Of a stretch of 5,243 nucleotides of DNA, positions 1 to 5,243 are shown in pieces (position 1 is the first letter of the stretch; each line of letters starts with the position of its first letter). The position numbers and the translations under genes were made by a program. A model generated the notes under the pieces. That model saw only the letters and a program-made list of their open reading frames with translations. It did no database searches and was not told the origin of the DNA. The DNA comes from Clostridia bacterium. Its GTDB lineage: Bacteria > Bacillota > Clostridia > Christensenellales > Borkfalkiaceae. Location: NCBI GenBank assembly GCA_029054485.1, contig JAIDFD010000100.1, positions 1 to 5,243 of the forward strand, given 5' to 3'.

Positions 1-120
1 TACCCGCCCCCCCCCTCTCTCAACCTTCTTCTCTGCGGGGCCCGGGTCGTCTGTTTAACCCCTCCTGTTTTTTATTTGCTGCGCCCCCGCCCTCGGCGCG
101 GACGGACTTTCATATTCTGT
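1..120. other. GC-rich, pyrimidine-biased non-coding edge
   Basis: This stretch differs in composition from the rest of the window. It begins with a polypyrimidine tract (30 of the first 35 bases are C or T, including nine consecutive C at 7-15), then has CGGGGCCCGGG and CGCCCCCGCCCTCGGCGCGG. A 5-bp GC stem can form between 81-85 and 95-99 but has no T-tract on its 3' side in either direction. I find no convincing gene or RNA here. It lies beyond the operon terminator. Confidence 0.5.
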
Positions 121-126
121 TCATTA

Positions 127-154
127 ATATAAAAACGCAGATATTTATGCGTTT
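127..154 (-). terminator. Intrinsic terminator after the DUF1858-type gene
   Basis: On the minus strand the sequence AAACGCA, an 8-nt loop, TGCGTTT forms a 7-bp perfect stem. The stem is followed directly by further T residues (TTTTT in total, then ATATTAAT). It begins one base after the TAA stop of the small gene. The stem is short and has only three G-C pairs, so strength is uncertain, but position and orientation fit the end of the operon. Read on the plus strand, the T-tract is only three bases, so a plus-strand terminator is unlikely. Confidence 0.6.
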
Positions 155-155
155 C

Positions 156-353
156 TTACTCAACGCCTTCGTTCAATTTAGCAAGCAACGCGTCCAAATC
201 GTTTCCGTGAACAAACACAGCCTGCTCGATAGTCTCGCCGTGAGACATTGCACAGCCGAGGCAGTGCATACCTACCGCCTGTAAAATTTCCGCGCTGTTG
301 GGGTTTATTTTAAGGCAGTCCGCAATCAGCGTATCCTTGGTTATTTTTGCCAT
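156..353 (-). CDS. DUF1858-family small CxxC protein (hybrid-cluster-protein-associated redox disulfide domain type)
   Basis: This is a complete 65-residue protein with no signal peptide or membrane segment, so it is probably cytosolic. It is essentially one small domain. An N-terminal helix region (about residues 5-27, with ITKDTLIADCLKINP) leads into the hallmark segment GMHCLGCAMSHGETIEQA (28-45), then a short helical tail with HGNDLDALLAKLNE (49-62). Cys31 and Cys34 form the CxxC motif, and Cys13 is an additional cysteine. This pattern matches DUF1858 and the redox-disulfide domain described beside hybrid cluster proteins, usually written CLGCPxSxxES(I/L)EEA. The biochemical role of the family is not established; thiol redox or metal binding is inferred from the motif. 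The ATG start is supported by AAGGAGA at 361-367, 7 nt upstream. The gene lies 74 bp behind the parC-like gene with no terminator between them, so read-through from the topoisomerase operon is plausible. Family assignment is confident; function is not. Confidence 0.9.
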   Translation of the reverse strand: MAKITKDTLIADCLKINPNSAEILQAVGMHCLGCAMSHGETIEQAVFVHGNDLDALLAKLNEGVE

Positions 354-360
354 ATTTATT

Positions 361-367
361 TCTCCTT
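361..367 (-). promoter_or_regulatory. Ribosome binding site of the DUF1858-type gene
   Basis: The minus strand reads AAGGAGA, a near-perfect Shine-Dalgarno sequence, 7 nt before the ATG at 353. It fixes the start and suggests the small protein is well translated independently of the gene upstream. Confidence 0.8.
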
Positions 368-427
368 ATATTATATTATTGTCTTTTCTCAAATAATTAA
401 CGGTGCAAGCAAAACCGCGCTTCGAAC

Positions 428-2926
428 TTAGAATTTTATCTGCTGTCTGCCATCGGGATATTCCGAGCGGTGCTTTAACGCGTAAACCGCAGCGGGGTTT
501 TTAACGTTGGATTTGTTCAACGTTTTTCCTTTGGACACACGCGATTCTATCGAAATTTCTTCCGTGTTGACTTCCGCCACCGTCTTGTCATCGTTCACAA
601 CCGCAATCGCATAAGGCACGGTTACATAGTTTGCAAACAGAATTTCGCCCTTGCCCTTGATGTCCGCAATCATTACGCCCTTGCACGCGCGGGAAATAGG
701 ATCGACCGTGGAAGATACAACTCTCTTGAAACCGCCGAGCGTGGTTACTATTATAATTTCTCCCTCGCCCGTGTGCTGGGTTGCAAAAATTACGCTGTCA
801 TCACTGCCGAGTGCCATACCCTTTACGCCGCCGGCGACTCTGCCCTGCGTGGGCACGTCGTCCTTAGCCGCATTGAGGCATAAGCCTTTTTTGGATATGA
901 ACAGCATTGTAGAGTAATCGTCCTCATCGTACTTTTCAACGTTCAAAAGGGCGTCCTCGGGCTTCATTTTTATTGCCTGGAACACAACCTTGCTCTGGTT
1001 GTATTCCGACCAGTCCGACCTCTTTACCGCGCCCTGCACGGTGAAGAAGATAAGCTGACCCTCGGGCATTTCGCCCTTGGGAGCGGCGAACATTTTGACG
1101 GGGTATTCGTCTTTTTGCACGCCCTCGACAAGCTTTTCAAGCTTCTGTCCCGCGGACTTGAACTCGGAAAGTTCGGCGTATTTTGCGTTGAGTTTTACGC
1201 AGTTGCCCAGATTTGTGAATACGTACAAATCATCGTCCGCCTTGCAGAAAACGTATTGTTTGTGCAGGTGCGAAACGTTTGTGGACGCCGCCAGCTTGCG
1301 CTTAGCCGCAAAGAGGAACTCGTCCTTTTCCATAAACTTGACCTGATTTGTAGCCGTAATGCACACAGCCCATTCAGAAACTGGTTTTTGCACGTCCGCG
1401 CGTTTTACCGCGATTTTATCCGCCCCGCCAACGATTCTGGTCTTTCTCTCGCTCTTGTATTTGCGCTTTACCTCGCGCATTTCCGACTTGACGATAGCCC
1501 ACTGCTTGTCCTTGTCGGCGATAATCGCGCGCAGTTCCTCTATGCGCAGTTTGAGCGCGGCAAGCTCGTTTTCAAGCTTGGTAACTTCCAGTTTTGCAAG
1601 ACGGGCGAGCCTTAAATCGAGAATAGCCTGCGCCTGTCTTTCGGAGAGGGCGAACCTTTCCATAAGCTTGCGCCTTGCGTCCGGAGTGGAATCTGCGTTT
1701 TTAATAATTTTGACCACCTCGTCCACGTTGTGAACGCCGATAATCAGACCCTCTAAAATGTGGCAACGCGCCAAAGCCTCTTTAAGTTCGAACTTGGTGC
1801 GCCTCAATACAACGTGCCGCTGGTACTGAGTGTAGTACTTGATTATGTCCAGAAGTCCAAGCTGTCTGGGCTTGCCGCCCGCTATGGCGACCATATTTAT
1901 ACCGAACGTACACTCCAAATCGGTGTGCTTGAAAAGTATCTTTAAAATTTCGTCTACGTCCGCGTCCTTTTTGCAGTAGATTACCGCACGCATACCCGCG
2001 CGGTCGGACTCGTCCACGATATCGGAAATTCCCGAAAGCTGGTCTTTTCTGTCCTCGCGCAGCAGCATAATTTTGCGCAGTAAATCCGCCTTGTTGGTCT
2101 GGTAGGGAAGCTCGGTAATTACAATCATTTTCTTACCGTAGTCGCCCTGCTCTACCGTGTAGCGCGCGCGCAGAGTAATTTTGCCCTTGCCCGTCTCATA
2201 GGCGTGTTTCAGCTCGTTCGCGATAATGAACCCGCCCGTTGAAAAATCGGGACCGGGGATAATCTTCATCATCTCGTCCAGCGAGATGCGGTGATTATCA
2301 ATGAACGCGCAACAGCCGTCTATAACTTCGCCTAAGTTATGGGTGGGAATGTTGGTTGCCAAACCTACCGCAATGCCGTTTGCACCGTTTACAAGAAGGT
2401 TGGGGAACCTGCCGGGAAGTATATCCGGCTCTAATAACGAATCATCAAAGTTAAAGGAAAATGGTACCGTTTCCTTGTCTAAATCTTTTAAAAGTTCGAG
2501 TGCGAGCGGCTCTAACCTTGCCTCGGTGTAACGCATTGCCGCCGCAGGGTCGCCGTCCACCGAGCCGAAGTTGCCGTGTCCGTTGACGAGGGTCATGCGC
2601 ATATTGAAGTCCTGCGCAAGTCTTACCATCGCGTCGTAAACCGAGCTGTCGCCGTGGGGGTGGTATTTACCCATACAGTCACCGACTATACGCGCCGATT
2701 TTTTATGGGGTTTGTCGGGCGTCAAGCCCATTTCGTACATTGTGTAAAGGATACGTCTTTGAACGGGTTTTAAGCCGTCCTCTACCCTCGGCAACGCCCT
2801 GTCTAAAATTACGAATTCCGCATATGGGAGCATCGACTGGGGCAACACCTCTTCCAAAGGCGTAACGTATAAATTTCCCGCAGGTATAGTAGTCTGTACG
2901 CTGCCGTTATCATTCTTCCGCGCCAT
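428..2926 (-). CDS. parC: Type IIA DNA topoisomerase subunit A, topoisomerase IV-like (ParC)
   Basis: This 832-residue protein is the DNA-breaking and religating subunit of an A2B2 ATP-dependent topoisomerase. Domains seen: winged-helix/catalytic core (about 25-360) with [19 protein letters not shown] (82-100), nucleophile Arg132-Tyr133 in [11 protein letters not shown], and intercalating Ile185 in NGANGIAVG; a coiled-coil arm (about 365-490) with [13 protein letters not shown] (431-443) and a charged helix; then a C-terminal beta-pinwheel with about six blade-like repeats starting near 518, 556, 623, 672, 722 and 771. The quinolone positions are wild type (Ser94, Asp98, equivalent to E. coli GyrA Ser83 and Asp87). 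The first blade has [10 protein letters not shown] (539-548) where gyrases carry QRRGGKG, so there is no GyrA box. This favours topoisomerase IV (chromosome decatenation) over gyrase. The start is 2 bp after the parE-like stop, implying translational coupling. A gyrA label is the main alternative; family membership is certain, the gyrase/topo IV split is inferred. Confidence 0.9.
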   Translation of the reverse strand: MARKNDNGSVQTTIPAGNLYVTPLEEVLPQSMLPYAEFVILDRALPRVEDGLKPVQRRILYTMYEMGLTPDKPHKKSARIVGDCMGKYHPHGDSSVYDAMVRLAQDFNMRMTLVNGHGNFGSVDGDPAAAMRYTEARLEPLALELLKDLDKETVPFSFNFDDSLLEPDILPGRFPNLLVNGANGIAVGLATNIPTHNLGEVIDGCCAFIDNHRISLDEMMKIIPGPDFSTGGFIIANELKHAYETGKGKITLRARYTVEQGDYGKKMIVITELPYQTNKADLLRKIMLLREDRKDQLSGISDIVDESDRAGMRAVIYCKKDADVDEILKILFKHTDLECTFGINMVAIAGGKPRQLGLLDIIKYYTQYQRHVVLRRTKFELKEALARCHILEGLIIGVHNVDEVVKIIKNADSTPDARRKLMERFALSERQAQAILDLRLARLAKLEVTKLENELAALKLRIEELRAIIADKDKQWAIVKSEMREVKRKYKSERKTRIVGGADKIAVKRADVQKPVSEWAVCITATNQVKFMEKDEFLFAAKRKLAASTNVSHLHKQYVFCKADDDLYVFTNLGNCVKLNAKYAELSEFKSAGQKLEKLVEGVQKDEYPVKMFAAPKGEMPEGQLIFFTVQGAVKRSDWSEYNQSKVVFQAIKMKPEDALLNVEKYDEDDYSTMLFISKKGLCLNAAKDDVPTQGRVAGGVKGMALGSDDSVIFATQHTGEGEIIIVTTLGGFKRVVSSTVDPISRACKGVMIADIKGKGEILFANYVTVPYAIAVVNDDKTVAEVNTEEISIESRVSKGKTLNKSNVKNPAAVYALKHRSEYPDGRQQIKF

Positions 2927-2928
2927 TA

Positions 2929-5013
2929 TCAGTATACCTCCGAATCGCTTTCGGGCTTAAAGCGCACCCTGTCTATAAAGCCGTCCACTTTATTGAAGTT
3001 TGCGTTGTTAGCCAAAAATTCCTTTCTGCCGTCGACCTTGTCGCCCATAAGCATTTCAATCATTGCGGCGGCTTCTGTTACGTCCTCAATAGTTACCTGA
3101 ATTAAATTTCTGGTAGCGGGGTCCATAGTCGTTTCCCAAAGCTGTTCGGCGGACATTTCGCCGAGACCTTTGTATCGCTGAATCTGATAACCCTTGCCAA
3201 CCTTTTTGATTTTTTCGTCCAGCTCGTTATCATCGTAGGCGTATTCCACAACGTCCTTTTTGTATACCTTGTATAAAGGGGGCATACCAATATAGACGTA
3301 GCCGGCGTTTACGAGGTCGCGCATATATTTGAAGAAAAAGGTTAAAAGTATGCACCTTATGTGCAGACCGTCCTGGTCGGCATCGGAAAGGATAATGACT
3401 TTTTTGTATTTTGTCTTTTCAACGTCGAACGAACGGTTAAATCCCGCGCCTATCGCGGAAATCATAGTCTTGATTTCCTCGTTTTGAAGTGCCTGCAAAG
3501 CGGTCTTTTTCTGCACGTTCAAAGGCTTTCCGCGAAGGGGCAGAATGGATTGAAACTGTCTTACCCTCGCCTGCTTTGCCGTTCCGCCCGCGCTGTCGCC
3601 CTCAACTATGAACAGCTCGTTCATATCGGGATTTTTGCCCGAGCAAGCCGCAAGCTTGCCTACAAGGTTGAGTCCGTCGTTTTCGGAAGCCGCTTTTGCA
3701 ACGTCCCTTTCGGCACGGTGCTTGATTCTGTCGTCTGCGGCAAATTTCGCCTTTTTGGTAATTTCATCGAAAATGTTTTTATAGGTCTTGTCCGCAACCA
3801 GTTCGGAAAGTCCCTCTACTACCGCCGCCTCTACGGGGGCTTTTACTTCGGGGTTGCCAAGCTTGGTCTTGGTCTGCCCCTCGAACTCCACGCCCGTCAT
3901 TTTGACGGTCAAAACCGCGGTCAAGCCCTCTTTTATATCGTCCGCGATAAAGGGCGTTTCCTTGGCTTTCAAAAAGCCGTTGCTTTTTGCGTAGTCGTTT
4001 ATTACTTTTAAAAGTCCGTTGTGGAAACCCGTTTCGTGGTAGCCGCCCTCAACGGTGGAAATATTGTTTACGAACGAGAAAAGACTTTCCGTGTCATCGC
4101 GGGTGTGGCAGAGTGCAAACTCTATTCTGATTTTGCCCTCGTGCGCGCCCTTTAAACGAATGTCTTTTACGGTCGAGCAATAAAGCGGGATATTGTACAG
4201 CGGAACTCTGTCGCCATTGAGATACTGAACAAAGTCGATAAGTCCGCCGTCGAATTTGAAGCTTACGGGCGGTCTGGGCGGCAAAAGCTCCTGCACGGGT
4301 TCGCCCGCGTCGTCGCCGTCCTCGCTCTCTTCGGGCTCTACCACGCTGTATAAATCGCGCTCATCGATTAAATTTATTTTAAGTCCCTTGTTCAAAAAGG
4401 CAAGCTCTTTAAGGCGTTTGGAAACCACGTCGTAGCTCCAGTCCACCGTTTCGAAAACTTCCTTGTCAGGCATAAACCTTACGAAAGTTCCCCTCTTTTC
4501 GGTTTGTTCGCCCGTGTTTTCAAGCGGACCGTCCGGAATACCGCAAAGCCATTTGCCGCGCTCGGAGTCGTAGCTGCTTGAAAAGCTCATTTTATACACG
4601 GTGCCGCGGTACACTTCCACTTTCAGCCAAGCCGAAAGCGCGTTGGTAACCGATGCGCCCACACCGTGAAGTCCGCCAGAAAAGGCGTAGTTTTCGGTAT
4701 CGAATTTGCCGCCCGCGTGAAGCTTTGTAAAAATCACCTCAACGCCGCTCATTTTCGCCTTGGCGTTTTCGTCTATGGGCATACCGCGCCCGTTATCCTC
4801 TACCGAGGCGGAGCCGTCTTTCCATAATTTAACGGTGATTTCGTCTGCGTAGCCGTTTGCGGCTTCGTCTACCGAGTTATCAACTATTTCCCAAAGAACG
4901 TGGTGCAGTCCCTTGATACCGGTCGAGCCGATATACATACCGGGGCGCATACGCACCGCTTCCAGTCCTTCGAGTATTTTTAAGTCGTTTGCGTTATAGC
5001 TTTTATCCGCCAT
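2929..5013 (-). CDS. parE: Type IIA DNA topoisomerase subunit B, topoisomerase IV-like (ParE)
   Basis: This 694-residue protein is the ATPase subunit that partners the downstream A subunit. Domains in order: GHKL ATPase (about 1-220) with catalytic Glu42 and Mg-binding Asn46 in [17 protein letters not shown] (73-77), Lys103 in HAGGKFD, the ATP lid GGLHGVGA (113-120), Arg136 and Thr176; transducer domain (about 250-420) with the QTKTKLGN switch loop (380-387); TOPRIM (about 464-580) with Glu471 in [13 protein letters not shown] (492-496) and DADQDG (544-549); then the C-terminal QRYKGLGEM (612-620). Many positions keep E. coli GyrB numbering. The enterobacterial GyrB insertion is absent. An acidic/proline-rich stretch (about 222-250) lengthens the GHKL-transducer link, making the protein longer than my expectation of about 630-650 residues. 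The start is supported by AAAAGGG, 7 nt upstream. The gene could be labelled gyrB; parE is preferred because the A subunit lacks a GyrA box. Confidence 0.9.
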   Translation of the reverse strand: MADKSYNANDLKILEGLEAVRMRPGMYIGSTGIKGLHHVLWEIVDNSVDEAANGYADEITVKLWKDGSASVEDNGRGMPIDENAKAKMSGVEVIFTKLHAGGKFDTENYAFSGGLHGVGASVTNALSAWLKVEVYRGTVYKMSFSSSYDSERGKWLCGIPDGPLENTGEQTEKRGTFVRFMPDKEVFETVDWSYDVVSKRLKELAFLNKGLKINLIDERDLYSVVEPEESEDGDDAGEPVQELLPPRPPVSFKFDGGLIDFVQYLNGDRVPLYNIPLYCSTVKDIRLKGAHEGKIRIEFALCHTRDDTESLFSFVNNISTVEGGYHETGFHNGLLKVINDYAKSNGFLKAKETPFIADDIKEGLTAVLTVKMTGVEFEGQTKTKLGNPEVKAPVEAAVVEGLSELVADKTYKNIFDEITKKAKFAADDRIKHRAERDVAKAASENDGLNLVGKLAACSGKNPDMNELFIVEGDSAGGTAKQARVRQFQSILPLRGKPLNVQKKTALQALQNEEIKTMISAIGAGFNRSFDVEKTKYKKVIILSDADQDGLHIRCILLTFFFKYMRDLVNAGYVYIGMPPLYKVYKKDVVEYAYDDNELDEKIKKVGKGYQIQRYKGLGEMSAEQLWETTMDPATRNLIQVTIEDVTEAAAMIEMLMGDKVDGRKEFLANNANFNKVDGFIDRVRFKPESDSEVY
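2937..2941 (-). promoter_or_regulatory. Ribosome binding site of parC inside the end of parE (translational coupling)
   Basis: The minus strand reads GGAGG at these positions, overlapping the Ser-Glu-Val codons at the very end of the B subunit. It lies 10 nt before the A subunit ATG at 2926. The B stop and A start are arranged TGA-TA-ATG, so ribosomes finishing parE can restart on parC, which would keep the two subunits near 1:1. Confidence 0.7.
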
Positions 5014-5020
5014 ATCATAT

Positions 5021-5027
5021 CCCTTTT
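5021..5027 (-). promoter_or_regulatory. Ribosome binding site of parE
   Basis: The minus strand reads AAAAGGG followed by 7 nt and the ATG at 5013. It is weaker than the other two ribosome binding sites in the operon. Another ATG at 5018 lies 5 nt upstream but is out of frame with parE and too close to this site. Confidence 0.6.
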
Positions 5028-5062
5028 ACGGTTGGTTTTGACGTTTTTTAACGTTTAAACCG

Positions 5063-5084
5063 ATTTGGTAATTTTATTCCAAAT
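5063..5084. promoter_or_regulatory. Inverted repeat over the predicted parE start site (candidate operator)
   Basis: The sequence ATTTGG, a 10-bp AT-rich spacer, then CCAAAT forms a perfect 6+6 bp inverted repeat. It lies 3 bp downstream of the -10 element and covers the predicted transcription start. That is where a repressor dimer would block initiation. The spacing puts the half-site centres 16 bp apart. No regulator family can be assigned, and a short AT-rich palindrome can arise by chance. Confidence 0.35.
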
Positions 5085-5087
5085 AAC

Positions 5088-5116
5088 ATTTTACCATATT
5101 TGACAAAAAATGTAAA
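5088..5116 (-). promoter_or_regulatory. Predicted sigma-A-type promoter of the parE-parC operon
   Basis: On the minus strand a -35 element TTTACA (5111-5116) and a -10 element TAAAAT (5088-5093) are separated by exactly 17 bp. Each differs from consensus at one position. A TG dinucleotide at 5095-5096 is placed as in extended -10 promoters. Transcription would start near 5081, giving a leader of about 68 nt before parE. Several A/T runs lie upstream. No other pair in the leader is as good. Confidence 0.7.
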
Positions 5117-5175
5117 GTAAACGGGTATCTTTTTTTCGCAAGCAAAATTTCGGCTTTTTCGCAAATCAAACTTAA

Positions 5176-5190
5176 AAAGCGTTCCGCTTT
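5176..5190 (-). terminator. Small terminator-like hairpin upstream of the topoisomerase operon
   Basis: The minus strand reads AAAGCG, GAA, CGCTTT followed by TT, a 6-bp perfect stem with a tight 3-nt loop and a run of five T's in all. It resembles the hairpin at the other end of the operon. It would end transcription of a minus-strand gene entering from the right edge, and it lies 14 nt after a stop codon at 5205-5207. The short stem makes the call tentative. Confidence 0.4.
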
Positions 5191-5204
5191 ACCTCGTATC
5201 TTTT

Positions 5205-5243
5205 TTACGTTGCCGCAACCCAGCTTTTCCACACGTCAATTAT
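5205..5243 (-). CDS. Possible C-terminal end of an upstream minus-strand gene (partial)
   Basis: One minus-strand frame is open from the window edge and reads IIDVWKSWVAAT before a TAA at 5205-5207. The other two minus-strand frames close within the first six bases. The stop is followed 14 nt later by a terminator-like hairpin, which is the layout expected at a gene end. Twelve residues are too few to recognise a family, and an open frame this short is common by chance. Confidence 0.3.
   Translation of the reverse strand: MIDVWKSWVAAT

Noticed and set aside
81..99. GC-rich hairpin GCGCC/GGCGC as a terminator
   Set aside because: It has a 5-bp stem with a 9-nt loop and no T-tract on the 3' side in either direction.
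72..113. Minus-strand micro-ORF MKVRPRRGRGRSK
   Set aside because: It has no Shine-Dalgarno sequence before its ATG, lies just after a terminator, and its arginine content follows from the GC-rich composition.
1..132. Plus-strand frame open from the window edge to TAA at 130-132, a possible convergent gene end
   Set aside because: The translation is proline, arginine and leucine-rich low-complexity sequence (YPPPPSLNLLLCG, then RPRPRRGR) as expected from GC-rich non-coding DNA. It also runs into the minus-strand terminator.
370..378. Perfect TATAAT (and overlapping TAATAT) upstream of the DUF1858-type gene as its own promoter
   Set aside because: Transcription from either would start within the Shine-Dalgarno sequence, and no good -35 element sits 16-18 bp away from TATAAT. 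The AT-rich spacer makes such matches likely by chance.
354..427. Terminator between parC and the DUF1858-type gene
   Set aside because: Only 4-bp stems can be drawn (401-404 with 414-417, or 407-410 with 419-422), and neither is followed by a T-tract on the minus strand.
1115..1615. 166-codon plus-strand open frame opposite parC
   Set aside because: It is antisense to the coiled-coil and first pinwheel blades of a clear gene. Its translation has no family-like pattern.
3361..4011. 216-codon plus-strand open frame opposite parE
   Set aside because: It lies wholly antisense to the conserved TOPRIM and transducer region, shows no recognisable domain and no good ribosome binding site. It is a shadow of the real reading frame.
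5225..5233. TTTTCCACA, a one-mismatch match to the DnaA box
   Set aside because: It is a single site with no second box or unwinding element in view, and it lies in the possible end of an upstream gene. A lone match is not evidence of an origin.

Overview
The window carries a compact type IIA topoisomerase operon on the minus strand, followed by one small redox-type gene. The organism is probably a low-to-mid GC, Gram-positive anaerobe of the Clostridia type. This is inferred from the topoisomerase sequences (an N-terminus starting [16 protein letters not shown] in the A subunit and [11 protein letters not shown] in the B subunit, as I recall from clostridial topoisomerase IV-like pairs), the strong purine-rich ribosome binding sites, and a DUF1858-type protein typical of anaerobes. 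I cannot place it more precisely.

Layout, read in the direction of transcription (right to left). The right edge (5191-5243) may hold the last 12 codons of another minus-strand gene, followed by a small terminator-like hairpin at 5176-5190. Next is an AT-rich leader (5014-5174). It holds a good sigma-A-type promoter (TTTACA, 17 bp, TAAAAT with an extended TG) and a 6+6 bp inverted repeat (5063-5084) over the predicted transcription start. The B subunit gene (parE-like, 5013-2929) is followed after only 2 bp by the A subunit gene (parC-like, 2926-428), whose ribosome binding site lies inside the last B subunit codons. After a 74-bp AT-rich spacer comes a 65-residue protein with a CxxC motif (353-156). 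A hairpin with a U-tract (127-154) follows immediately after its stop. The left edge (1-120) is a GC- and pyrimidine-rich stretch with no convincing gene.

The two large proteins should form an A2B2 ATP-dependent enzyme that passes one DNA duplex through another. All the catalytic residues I looked for are present: the ATPase Glu42/Asn46/Asp73, the TOPRIM acidic residues, and the active-site Tyr133. The A subunit lacks the QRRGGKG GyrA box, so decatenation/relaxation (topoisomerase IV) is more likely than negative supercoiling. The small gene may be co-transcribed, but nothing shows a functional link.

This is mostly an ordinary housekeeping region. I see no mobile element, CRISPR array, tRNA, rRNA or obvious novel system. 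The points worth a second look are the operator-like palindrome at the start site, the acidic/proline insertion in the B subunit, the missing GyrA box, and the DUF1858 gene's position behind the topoisomerase genes.
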